Assembly: GCF_002007105.1 (NCBI RefSeq)
Contig: NZ_MVBC01000002.1
Span: 558,001 to 622,000, forward strand
Origin: Hymenobacter sp. CRA2
GTDB taxonomy: Bacteria > Bacteroidota > Bacteroidia > Cytophagales > Hymenobacteraceae
DNA length: 64,000 bases
Direction of reading: 5' to 3'
Shown here piece by piece: positions 8,359 through 16,273 of the stretch. The position numbers and the translations under genes were made by a program. The notes beneath the pieces were generated by a model, which had not been told where the DNA came from, searched no databases, and was given only the letters and a program-made list of their open reading frames with translations. How positions within the stretch are numbered: the first letter of the stretch is position 1; every line of letters begins with the position of its first letter.

Positions 8359-10232
8359 AATTTCAGCCGGTCCCACACCTTGCGTACCGGCCGGGGCATA
8401 GCGTCCAGCAAAGCGGCACGTAGCTGCCCAACGGTGGAGCGGCTGAGCTGCCCGCCCTGCCACTGGGCCAGCTCGGCCGCGAGCTTTTCGGCCAGGGCCT
8501 TGTAGAGCGGGCGCTGGTAGTGGCGCAGGTTGTTGGTCACGTCGGCGCGGTGGCGCACGATGTCGCGCACGTCGACCACGAACACGCCCGGCGTGGCGGC
8601 GGCAAAGTCCAGCAGGGCGGCGTTCATCTGCCGGTGACGCTCTACGGCGCCTTTTTCGGCCGAGCCGGGCACCTCTACTTCGGCGCCGGTGAGGACAATC
8701 AGCGGCACGGCGGCGGGCAGCTGCTCGCGCAGCCAGGTCAGGTTTTGGCGGAACCGCTCGGGCGTAAGCGGTCCGACGTAGGTAAATTCCTGCCGAAAGC
8801 GCTGCAGAAATGCTTCGTCCATGCCGCGAAACTTGCGCTGGGCGTAGCGTTGGGCCTGCGCGGCGGGGTCAACTTGCGTGAGGTCCTGGTAGCCGCCGAA
8901 GGGAATCAGCACGCCGGTGGCGTTTTCGCGGTACAGGTCCTGCGTATAGTCCATCAGCGGGCTGTAGACTACGGCGTCGAAATCAGCCTGCCAGAGCCGG
9001 GGGCGAAAAGCTTCTTCGTCCAGGAAAGGCAGCGCGGCGGCCAGGCGGCGCTGCTCCTGCGGGGGCAGCATGCGGCTTAGGCGCAGCAGCTCGGTGTGCT
9101 CGGTGTGGACGGGCACCTGGTTGTCATTGACGTAGTTAAAGTCTTCGACTACCTCCACGGCGTAGGTTTGCAGGTAGGGCGTGAGCTGGCCCAGGTCGCA
9201 GCCGCCCTTGAGCAGGATGCGCAGGCGGTTCTTGGGGGCTGATGCAGGTAACGCGGCCGCGCCGGCAGCCTGGGCTTCGGCGGTGGTTTCCAGCGTAATC
9301 CAGTCCGGGCGCTCCGTGGAATTGAGCTGGGTAGCGACGTCGCCCTGCACCGCCAGCTGCGGAAAACCGAGGTGGGCGTAGGTCCACTGCTCCACGCCCA
9401 GGTGCAGGATGCGGCAGCTGAAGGTGAACTGCTCCAGCTCGTTCGTTTGGGTATTCAGGCAGTACACGCCCACGAGGCCGTAGTCGCCGAACCGGTCGCG
9501 TACGCGCACGGTGCCCCAACGCAGATGTGGCTCCGGCAGGCTGGCTTCCAGCGCGGGCACGGCCACCCGTTTCTTGGTGTAGTTGAGCTGATTGGAGCGG
9601 TTGATCAGCTCGTCGATGCGCGCCAGGTCGGGGCGCACGGCCTCGGCGCCTTCGCGCAGCTCCACGCGCACCTGGGCGTCGCGCAGGAAAGCGAGGTTGT
9701 CGCCCTGATACTCGGCGCGGGCCTGTTGCTGGCGCTCCAGCAGGCGGTACTGCTCCAGACGCGCGTACGAGGGGTCGGGCTTGCCCAATTGCAGCAGCTG
9801 CGGCGCGAGGCGGGGCAAATCGGCCGGATCGGCCACCTGCAGCCGGGGGTTGTAGTGCAGCGCCTCGGCCCGGTTCATGGAGTTGTCGTCGAGAAACAGC
9901 GCGTTGGGTGCGCGCAGCTGCATGTCGTCGAGCAACTGCTTGATGATGGGACCTTTCGGCTGCCAGCTGACCCGCAAAAACACGAACAGGTCGCGCACGC
10001 CCAGCTCGGCCAGCTTGGCCTCGGCCGGCGCCAGGTCGTTTTTGCTGACGACGGTGTGGATGATGCCCCGGGCCGCGGTGGCGCGTACCAGCTCCACGTT
10101 CTCAGCAATGGCTTCGATTTCGCCTTCCGAAAGCGTGCCGCGCCAGAAGGTGTCGTCCAGGTCCCAGATGATGAGCTTGACGGGGTTGTCGGTCGACAGT
10201 TGAAAATTGCCAGTTGTCAGATCGGGCACCAT
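8355..10232 (-). CDS. FkbH-like HAD protein with extra C-terminal SGNH-like domain
   Basis: A 625-residue protein if translation starts at the ATG at 10230-10232. The HAD domain starts at about residue 18: WDLDDTFWRGTL (nucleophile Asp24), VVSKND as the lysine loop and LFLDDNSMNRAEA as the acidic motif, all characteristic of FkbH. The following ~150 residues (RSNQLNYTKKR, GDYGLVGVY, CRILHLGVE) are the usual FkbH companion domain. From about residue 330 there is another ~290-residue region (LLKGGCDLGQL, VVYSPLMDY, PLIVLTGAEVEVP, HYQRPLYKALAEKLA) that looks like an SGNH/GDSL-type hydrolase. FkbH enzymes load a glyceryl group from 1,3-bisphosphoglycerate onto a carrier; no carrier protein is visible here. 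An upstream ATG (10349) would add a Pro/Arg-rich stretch that lies in a repeat tract, so I reject it. It is divergent from pseB. Confidence 0.82.
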   Translation of the reverse strand: MVPDLTTGNFQLSTDNPVKLIIWDLDDTFWRGTLSEGEIEAIAENVELVRATAARGIIHTVVSKNDLAPAEAKLAELGVRDLFVFLRVSWQPKGPIIKQLLDDMQLRAPNALFLDDNSMNRAEALHYNPRLQVADPADLPRLAPQLLQLGKPDPSYARLEQYRLLERQQQARAEYQGDNLAFLRDAQVRVELREGAEAVRPDLARIDELINRSNQLNYTKKRVAVPALEASLPEPHLRWGTVRVRDRFGDYGLVGVYCLNTQTNELEQFTFSCRILHLGVEQWTYAHLGFPQLAVQGDVATQLNSTERPDWITLETTAEAQAAGAAALPASAPKNRLRILLKGGCDLGQLTPYLQTYAVEVVEDFNYVNDNQVPVHTEHTELLRLSRMLPPQEQRRLAAALPFLDEEAFRPRLWQADFDAVVYSPLMDYTQDLYRENATGVLIPFGGYQDLTQVDPAAQAQRYAQRKFRGMDEAFLQRFRQEFTYVGPLTPERFRQNLTWLREQLPAAVPLIVLTGAEVEVPGSAEKGAVERHRQMNAALLDFAAATPGVFVVDVRDIVRHRADVTNNLRHYQRPLYKALAEKLAAELAQWQGGQLSRSTVGQLRAALLDAMPRPVRKVWDRLKL

Positions 10233-10365
10233 TGCACGCGTGGAGTTGTCAGTTACTGGTGGGCAGTTGTCGGGAGGCCGTTGCCGGGGCGGCCAGCGGC
10301 TTGCCGGCAGCGGCCAGGGCAAGCGCCTCCGACAACTCTCAACCGACAACTACTAACTGTGGTGC
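10190..10365. repeat. clustered CAGTTGTC/GACAACTG low-complexity repeats
   Basis: At least six copies of GTTGTC or its complement GACAAC occur within 175 nt between the FkbH-like gene and pseB, and the tract reaches into the start of the FkbH-like frame. Such short degenerate repeats are common between genes in this phylum. Confidence 0.6.
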
Positions 10366-10375
10366 AAAGATTGCC

Positions 10376-10383
10376 TACTTTTG
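10376..10383 (+). promoter_or_regulatory. -7 element of pseB
   Basis: TACTTTTG matches TAnnTTTG and lies 45 nt before the ATG at 10429. It also rules out the in-frame TTG at 10381 as a start. Confidence 0.65.
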
Positions 10384-10428
10384 CGCCCTTGCCGCGGCCC
10401 AGCCGGGCGGCGGACCTTTTTTCTACGC

Positions 10429-11448
10429 ATGGCCCTCGACCTCAACCATAAATCCATTCTGGTAACCGGCGGTACCGGTTCTTTCGGCAAGCAGTTCGTG
10501 CAGACCGTGCTCGACAACTACCCGCAGGTGAAGCGCCTGGTGGTGTTTTCGCGCGACGAGCTGAAGCAGTACGAAATGGCTCAGCACTTCCCTACTTCGA
10601 AGTACCCGGCCATGCGCTACTTCATCGGCGACGTGCGCGACGCCGAGCGCATGAAGCGTGCCTGCGAAGGCATCGACGTGATTGTGCACGCCGCGGCCCT
10701 CAAGCAGGTGCCCGCCGCCGAGTACAACCCGATGGAGTGCATCAAGACCAACATCTTCGGGGCCGAAAACGTGATTAACGCCGCTTTGGACTGCGGCGTG
10801 AAGGACGTGGTGGCCCTGAGCACCGACAAAGCTGCCGCGCCCATCAACCTGTACGGGGCCACCAAGCTGTGCTCCGACAAGCTTTTCGTGGCCGCCAACA
10901 ACATGAAAGGCAGCCGGGATCTGCGCTTTTCCGTGGTGCGCTACGGCAACGTAATCGGCTCGCGCGGCTCGGTGGTGCCCTTCTTCCTGCAGGAGCGCAA
11001 CAAAGGCGTGCTGCCCATCACCCACCCCGACATGACGCGCTTCAACATTTCGTTGGAAGAAGGCGTCGATTTGGTGCTCTACGCGCTGGAGCACTCCTGG
11101 GGCGGCGAGATTTTCGTGCCGAAGATTCCCTCCTACAAAATCACGGAGCTGGCCACGGCCATCGGGCCGGAGTGCCGGCAGGACGTGGTGGGCATCCGCC
11201 CCGGCGAAAAGCTGCACGAGGAGATGATTACCGAAACCGACGCGCTAAGCACCGTGGAGCTGGACCGGTACTACGTCATTCTGCCCTCCACGCCGCCGTG
11301 GGACGTAGAGAAGTTCATCGCGACGTTTAACGGCCGCCGCGTGCCGCTGGGCTTCCACTACGATTCGGCCAACAACACGGAGTGGCTGAGCGCGGAGCAG
11401 CTGCGCGAGGAAATTCGCTTGCACGTCGACGCGGAGTTTCAGGCGTAG
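10429..11448 (+). CDS. pseB: UDP-N-acetylglucosamine 4,6-dehydratase (inverting), PseB
   Basis: A 339-residue short-chain dehydrogenase/reductase. The NAD(P) loop is TGGTGSFGKQF near residue 10, a serine/threonine-Asp-Lys catalytic element is seen in ALSTDKAAAPINLYGATK, and HAAALKQVP near 90 and KIPSYKI near 235 are characteristic of PseB. The enzyme makes UDP-2-acetamido-2,6-dideoxy-beta-L-arabino-hexos-4-ulose, the first step of pseudaminic acid synthesis. The start is chosen because a -7 promoter overlaps any earlier start. pseC and pseI lie downstream on the same strand, but a gene on the opposite strand separates pseB from them. A terminator follows. Confidence 0.95.
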   Translation: MALDLNHKSILVTGGTGSFGKQFVQTVLDNYPQVKRLVVFSRDELKQYEMAQHFPTSKYPAMRYFIGDVRDAERMKRACEGIDVIVHAAALKQVPAAEYNPMECIKTNIFGAENVINAALDCGVKDVVALSTDKAAAPINLYGATKLCSDKLFVAANNMKGSRDLRFSVVRYGNVIGSRGSVVPFFLQERNKGVLPITHPDMTRFNISLEEGVDLVLYALEHSWGGEIFVPKIPSYKITELATAIGPECRQDVVGIRPGEKLHEEMITETDALSTVELDRYYVILPSTPPWDVEKFIATFNGRRVPLGFHYDSANNTEWLSAEQLREEIRLHVDAEFQA

Positions 11449-11465
11449 GCATCCTGCTGTTACCC

Positions 11466-11501
11466 AAAAAGCCCGACCGTTCGCCCCGGCCGGGCTTTTT
11501 T
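11466..11501. terminator. terminator after pseB
   Basis: AAAAAGCCCG...CGGGCTTTTTT forms a 14-bp stem with one mismatch (11466-11479 with about 11487-11500), with T-runs on both strands. It also serves the convergent gene ending at 11518. Confidence 0.88.
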
Positions 11502-11517
11502 ATTGCCTTCACCCAAG

Positions 11518-13524
11518 TTAGCGCATTACTTCTACCGTGCCTTTGATTTGCTGGCCGGTGCTGAGGTTGCGCAACACGTAGTAGTACACGCCGGCGGGCT
11601 GCTGCGCCGCGGCCCAATCGTTGGCGTAGCTGTCGGCTTGGTACACGCTACGCCCCCAGCGGTTGAAGATCTGGCAGCACCAATCCGTTGCACGCAGGCC
11701 CTTCAGCACGAAAAAGTCGTTTTGCCCGTCCCCGTTGGCGGTAATGATATTGGGAAGGTTCGGGCAGTCGGCTATGCTGACGGCCACTTCATCCGACGTT
11801 TCGCAGCCCGTTGGCCCGGTTACGGTGAGCCGGTACATACCCGCTTCCGCCACGGTTAGCTGCGCGCCCGTGCTGCCATTCTGCCACCGGTAGGTGCTGC
11901 CGCTGGGCTGGGTTCCCGCTTTGAGCGTCACGGCCTGATCGGCGCACACGTTCAGGTCCGGCCCCAGGTCGACGACCGGCCCAGGGATAATGCGAACCGT
12001 TTGGGTAGTGGTGAACTGGCGGCCGTCGACGGCCGTGACGCGCAGCGTGACGGTGTAGACGCCGCCCTGTGCGTAGCGGTGCACGGGCGCCTGCCCGGCC
12101 GAGGTATTCAGCGGGCCGGAAGCAGGGTCGCCAAAATCCCAGGCATAGGCGGCGGCCGTCACAAACGGGCTGAGCGAAGAGAGAAAAGCCACCGGCTCGC
12201 CGGGGCAGGCCGTGCCCACGCTGATGCTGCCGGCACTGCTCACCACCACCGGCGGCAGGTTCAGGTCGTTGGGCGAGAGCGGCAGCGTGCCGAAGCTGCT
12301 CTGGCGGGGCCGCAGGCTAAGCGCGCTGGCCTGGAGTTGGCAAGCGTTGCCGAGCACGTTGGGCGCCGCAATGCAGCTGACTTGCTCATCGCCGTAGACT
12401 AAGTAGATCTTGCCATCGGGCCCGAGCTTCATGTCTTGCAATCGTTGGCCCAGGTTGGGGCGCGGGGTCACGTGCCGGATCTGGGTGCGACTCGCATCGA
12501 TGGCCCCTGGCGAGCCGGCCAGCAAATCGTACTGCAAGGGGTACAAGCCGGCCGAATCGGCGTAGAGGCGGGCTCCGTCGGGCGAGAATTCCAAGCCCTG
12601 TAGGTTGGCCAGCACGCCCCCGCCCCCGTTTTGATTGCTGTACCAGCCGTAGCCTTTAAAGCGGGTGGGCAGTTCCTGCACGTTGCGGACCTGCCCGGTG
12701 GCCGGATCGAAGGCCGATAGCTCCAACCGGCCGTACGTGCGTCCCCCGTTTTGCTCCCGCGAATTGACCAGGTAGGCCAAGCGACGCCCATCCGGTGACG
12801 CTTTCAGAATCCCGTTGGAGCTCAGCCACCGAGGCGCGACACTGACCACCGGCGCCGCCGATAAGCCCGCCGACGAGAGCAGCCAGCTCACGTATTGCCC
12901 CTCCGTAGCCACGCCCACCAGCCACAGGTCGCGCCCGTTGGCGTGGCGCACGGCGGCCCAGTTGCCCGTCAGGCCGTAAATGGGGGCCTGAATGTGCAGT
13001 ACCCAGCCAGGCAGCTGCACACTATCGCGCCGCACAATGCCGCCCAGGCCGTTGCGGGCGTTGGTATCCACCACCACGTACGGCAGGTACAGGCGCGAGG
13101 CACCGCCCACGGGATATTCGTTGGTGTAAAACTCGCGCTGGCTCACGAACACGTAGAAGCGCGAGCTGCTGCCCGGCTGCGGCAACACCATGACTTGCCG
13201 TCTGTTGGTGCTATAGTTGAGCAGCACCTGCGACACGTTGCGCCCCGGCATCAGGCGCCAGTTTCGGTCCCAGAGCGCGTAGCCATCGGAGGCAAACAGA
13301 AAACGGCCGGCGTCGTCGGACAACGATGCGGCCCCCTGTGGGAACTTCACTTTGCCGTTGAGCAAGGCCGAAGGCTGCGGGCTGGGCGCCACGAAAGAAA
13401 TACCGGCGCTGTCGCCGAAGTACCAGTTGAAATACTCGCGCTGGGCCCGGGCGGGGGCCGACAGCGCCAGGAAGCACAGCAGGGTAATGGCGGCTCGCCA
13501 GTGCATCAGTAAAGAATACGTCAT
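11518..13524 (-). CDS. T9SS type B cargo protein with PKD domain
   Basis: A 668-residue secreted protein. A signal peptide ends near residue 28 (ARAQ). Residues about 30-410 read like a beta-propeller (repeats such as SPDGRRLAYLVN and FSPDGARLYAD). A PKD domain lies at about 430-520 (AYAWDFGDP, GVYTVTLRV), an Ig-like segment at about 520-585 (CADQAVTLKAG), and the last ~80 residues (NIITANGDGQNDFFVLKGL, IFNRWGRSVYQ, PAGVYYYVL) are the gliding-motility-associated C-terminal domain, i.e. a type B T9SS sorting signal. It is probably exported and anchored on the surface. An internal ATG at 13506 is an equally good start. The gene interrupts the pseB-pseC gene order on the other strand. Confidence 0.88.
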   Translation of the reverse strand: MTYSLLMHWRAAITLLCFLALSAPARAQREYFNWYFGDSAGISFVAPSPQPSALLNGKVKFPQGAASLSDDAGRFLFASDGYALWDRNWRLMPGRNVSQVLLNYSTNRRQVMVLPQPGSSSRFYVFVSQREFYTNEYPVGGASRLYLPYVVVDTNARNGLGGIVRRDSVQLPGWVLHIQAPIYGLTGNWAAVRHANGRDLWLVGVATEGQYVSWLLSSAGLSAAPVVSVAPRWLSSNGILKASPDGRRLAYLVNSREQNGGRTYGRLELSAFDPATGQVRNVQELPTRFKGYGWYSNQNGGGGVLANLQGLEFSPDGARLYADSAGLYPLQYDLLAGSPGAIDASRTQIRHVTPRPNLGQRLQDMKLGPDGKIYLVYGDEQVSCIAAPNVLGNACQLQASALSLRPRQSSFGTLPLSPNDLNLPPVVVSSAGSISVGTACPGEPVAFLSSLSPFVTAAAYAWDFGDPASGPLNTSAGQAPVHRYAQGGVYTVTLRVTAVDGRQFTTTQTVRIIPGPVVDLGPDLNVCADQAVTLKAGTQPSGSTYRWQNGSTGAQLTVAEAGMYRLTVTGPTGCETSDEVAVSIADCPNLPNIITANGDGQNDFFVLKGLRATDWCCQIFNRWGRSVYQADSYANDWAAAQQPAGVYYYVLRNLSTGQQIKGTVEVMR

Positions 13525-13525
13525 A

Positions 13526-13571
13526 GGCTCGTAGCTATCGAAAGCGCGGCGGCTTTCGATAGCTACGAGCC
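13526..13571. repeat. perfect 20-bp palindrome in divergent promoter region
   Basis: Arms 13526-13545 and 13552-13571 are exact reverse complements around a 6-nt loop. The element lies between divergent genes, 8 nt before the pseC -7 box. A 12-nt part of the arm (AGCTACGAGCCC) recurs at 31218-31229. Confidence 0.85.
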
Positions 13572-13579
13572 CGGCCGCC

Positions 13580-13587
13580 TATCTTTG
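13580..13587 (+). promoter_or_regulatory. -7 element of pseC, 6 nt before the ATG
   Basis: TATCTTTG is a perfect TAnnTTTG match and a TTTC lies 22 nt upstream inside the palindrome. The ATG follows at 13594, so transcription should start at or within a few bases of the start codon. Confidence 0.7.
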
Positions 13588-13593
13588 GGTTGC

Positions 13594-14763
13594 ATGAGCT
13601 TCCAACTTACCCGTTCCATTCCCTACGGCCGCCAGCACATCACCGAAGCTGACGTGCAAGCCGTCATCGATACGCTGCACTCCGATTTTCTGACCCAAGG
13701 GCCGAAAGTCGCTGAGTTTGAGCAGGCCTTTGCCCGCTACATCGGCGTGGAATATGCCGTGGCGGTGAGCAACGGCACGGCCGCGCTGCACCTGTGCGCG
13801 CTGGCACTGGGCGTGCAGCCGGGCCAGCGCGTCATCACCACGCCCATCACCTTTGCGGCCTCAGCCAACTGCGTGCGCTACTGCGGCGGCGAGGTGTACT
13901 TCGCCGACATCGACCCCGAAACGGCCCTTATCGACCTGAAAGCCGTGCGCCGCCTGCTGGAGCAGCACCCCAAGGGCTATTTCCACGGCCTGGTGCCGGT
14001 GGATTTTGCCGGCCTGCCCGTGGATCTGGAAGAAGCGCGCCGGCTGGCCGACGAGTTTGGACTCTGGATTATCGAGGACGCCTGCCACGCGCCGGGCGGC
14101 TTCTTCACCGACAGCCAGGGCCAAGCGCAGCGCTGCGGCAACGGGCAATTGGCCGAGCTGGCCATCTTCTCCTTCCACCCCGTCAAGCACATTGCCACCG
14201 GCGAAGGCGGCATGATTACCACCAACCGCCGCGACCTGTACGAGCAGTTGCTACTGCTGCGCACCCACGGCATCACCCGCGACGCGCAGCGCCTCACCCG
14301 CCCCGATGAAGGTGGCTGGTACTACGAAATGCAGGAGCTGGGCTACAACTACCGCATGCCCGACATGCTCTGCGCCCTGGGCCTGACGCAGCTACAGCGC
14401 GCCGACGAAGGCCTGCAGCGCCGCCGCGAGCTGGCTGCGCAGTACGACGCGGCCTTTGTCCAGGTGCCGGGCGTGACGCCACTGGCCGGCGCCGCGGGCC
14501 ACGCTTATCACCTCTACGTCATCCAGGTACAGGACCGGCGCGGGCTCTACGACTACTTGCGCAGCAAGCAGATTTACGCCCAGGTGCACTACATCCCGGT
14601 GCATACCATGCCCTACTACCAGCAGCTCGGCTGGCAGGCCGGCGACTTTCCGCACGCCGAGGCCTACTACGCCCACTGCCTGAGCCTGCCCATGTTCCCC
14701 AGCCTCTCGGACGACGAGCAGCAGTACGTCATCGACTGCGTGCTGGAGTTTGTGCAGGGCTGA
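13594..14763 (+). CDS. pseC: PseC aminotransferase (UDP-4-keto-sugar C4 transaminase)
   Basis: A 389-residue DegT/DnrJ/EryC1 aminotransferase. The opening IPYGRQHITEADVQAV and SNGTAALHLCALAL are PseC hallmarks; EDACHAPGG binds the cofactor and FHPVKHIATGEGG contains the PLP lysine (Lys198). PseC converts the PseB product to UDP-4-amino-4,6-dideoxy-N-acetyl-beta-L-altrosamine with glutamate as amino donor. An in-frame TTG at 13585 lies within the -7 box and cannot be the start, so I use the ATG at 13594. It heads a co-directional run with short gaps (28 nt to the next gene). Confidence 0.95.
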   Translation: MSFQLTRSIPYGRQHITEADVQAVIDTLHSDFLTQGPKVAEFEQAFARYIGVEYAVAVSNGTAALHLCALALGVQPGQRVITTPITFAASANCVRYCGGEVYFADIDPETALIDLKAVRRLLEQHPKGYFHGLVPVDFAGLPVDLEEARRLADEFGLWIIEDACHAPGGFFTDSQGQAQRCGNGQLAELAIFSFHPVKHIATGEGGMITTNRRDLYEQLLLLRTHGITRDAQRLTRPDEGGWYYEMQELGYNYRMPDMLCALGLTQLQRADEGLQRRRELAAQYDAAFVQVPGVTPLAGAAGHAYHLYVIQVQDRRGLYDYLRSKQIYAQVHYIPVHTMPYYQQLGWQAGDFPHAEAYYAHCLSLPMFPSLSDDEQQYVIDCVLEFVQG

Positions 14764-14791
14764 TTTTTCATTGCTTCTTGACTACTGCCTG

Positions 14792-15514
14792 ATGCGCGTA
14801 GGAATTATTTCACAGGTCCGGATGGGCAGCACCCGCCTGCCCGGCAAAGTACTGCTGCCCGCCGCCGGCCGGCCGCTGCTCGATTACCACGTGGTACGCC
14901 TGCAGCAAAGCGGCTTTCCCGTCATCCTGGCCACCAGCGTACTGCCCGCCGACGATGCGCTGGCCCAGTACGCCGAGCAGCACCAGCTACCCTACCACCG
15001 CGGCAGCGAAACCGACGTGCTGGCGCGCTACTACGAAACGGCCAAGGCCCAGCAGCTCGACGTCATTGCCCGCGTCACCAGCGACTGTCCGCTTATCGAC
15101 GGGGAGCTGCTCGGGGCCGCTCTGCGCCGCTACGTGGCCGACGCCAGTCCGCAGGTGTTTCGCTCCAACGCCGTGGTGCGCACTTACCCGCGCGGCTTCG
15201 ACTTCGAAATCTTCTCCTTTGCCCAGCTCGAAGCCGCGCAACAGCAGGCCAATACGGAGTTTGAGCGGGAGCACGTGACGCCCTACCTCAAGACCCGGGC
15301 GCCGGGCATAGCATTTCGCGACGAGGTGAACCCGGCGGGCGACTTCAGCCAGCTGCGCCTGACCCTGGACACGCCCGAGGACTACGAGCTGCTGCGCCGG
15401 CTCATCGAAGAGCACCACGCCGAGACCTTGCCTGGTCCGGCTATCGTGGAGCTGCTGCTTGCTCACCCCGAGCTGGTAGCCATCAACGCCCACGTCGAGC
15501 AAAAAACCACCTGA
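14792..15514 (+). CDS. SpsF/PseF-like cytidylyltransferase
   Basis: A 240-residue nucleotidyltransferase. It opens MRVGIISQVRMGSTRLPGK, the CTP-binding loop of the SpsF/NeuA superfamily, and has ARVTSDCPLID near residue 98, where acidic residues bind metal. In a Pse locus it most likely activates the nonulosonic acid to the CMP form, as PseF does, although the sequence is closer to the SpsF type than to classic PseF. No other cytidylyltransferase is visible in the window, which supports this. I chose the ATG at 14792 because the conserved domain starts there; an upstream frame extension overlaps pseC. It is followed after 12 nt by a methyltransferase gene. Confidence 0.85.
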   Translation: MRVGIISQVRMGSTRLPGKVLLPAAGRPLLDYHVVRLQQSGFPVILATSVLPADDALAQYAEQHQLPYHRGSETDVLARYYETAKAQQLDVIARVTSDCPLIDGELLGAALRRYVADASPQVFRSNAVVRTYPRGFDFEIFSFAQLEAAQQQANTEFEREHVTPYLKTRAPGIAFRDEVNPAGDFSQLRLTLDTPEDYELLRRLIEEHHAETLPGPAIVELLLAHPELVAINAHVEQKTT

Positions 15515-15526
15515 TTCCGCTGCCTC

Positions 15527-16273
15527 ATGGCTGATTCCATCCGGACTTTTTCCAACGCGGCGGCCCCGCAGCAGGACCGCCTGCAGCAGCTCACCGGGCA
15601 CCTGCGCCACTCCCCGCTGCCCGACGCCGAGCTGCTGCACAACCTCGGCCTGTACCTGACGCGCCAGACCCTGTCGCGCCTGCTGTTCCTGGACGAGCTG
15701 TACCGCCAAATCGTGCCCGTGCACGGCGTTATAATGGAATTCGGGGTGCGCTGGGGCCAGAACATGGCGCTGTTTCACGCCTTGCGCGGCATCTACGAGC
15801 CCTACAATTACAACCGCCGCCTCATTGGCTTTGACACCTTTGAAGGGTTTCCGCACGTGGCCGAGCAGGACGGCGGCCGAGCCCAGGTAGGCGATTACAA
15901 CGTGACGGAGGGTTACCAGCAGCAGCTGGAGCAGCTCCTGGCCCTGCACGAGGCCGAAAGCCCCATTGCCCACAAGCGCAAGTTTGAACTGGTGAAGGGC
16001 GACGCCACGGTGACGGTAAAAGAGTACCTGGCACAACACCCCGAAACCGTGGTGGCCTTTGCTTACTTCGACTTTGATCTGTACGCCCCCACCAAGGCCT
16101 GCCTGGAAGCTATTCTGCCGCGCATGCCCAAGGGTGCCATTCTGGCTTTCGACGAGGTGAATTGCCCCGAGTTTCCGGGCGAAACGCAGGCCCTGGACGA
16201 GGTGCTCGGCCTGCGCAACCACGCCCTGCGCCGCAGCCCGCTCAATCCGCTGATTTCCTACATCGTTCTGTAG
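15527..16273 (+). CDS. TylF/MycF-like SAM-dependent O-methyltransferase
   Basis: A 248-residue class I methyltransferase. VIMEFGVRWGQNMALF near residue 68 is the SAM-binding loop (E-x-G-x-x-x-G) and IGFDTFEGFP near 100 is a signature of the TylF/macrocin O-methyltransferase family; FAYFDFDLYAPTKACLEA and ILAFDEVNCPEFPGE supply the metal-binding acidic residues. Family members methylate sugar hydroxyls. Here it is directly joined to the next gene (stop at 16271-16273, ATG at 16274), so it probably decorates the nonulosonate or its substituent. The acceptor is inferred only from context. Confidence 0.82.
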   Translation: MADSIRTFSNAAAPQQDRLQQLTGHLRHSPLPDAELLHNLGLYLTRQTLSRLLFLDELYRQIVPVHGVIMEFGVRWGQNMALFHALRGIYEPYNYNRRLIGFDTFEGFPHVAEQDGGRAQVGDYNVTEGYQQQLEQLLALHEAESPIAHKRKFELVKGDATVTVKEYLAQHPETVVAFAYFDFDLYAPTKACLEAILPRMPKGAILAFDEVNCPEFPGETQALDEVLGLRNHALRRSPLNPLISYIVL

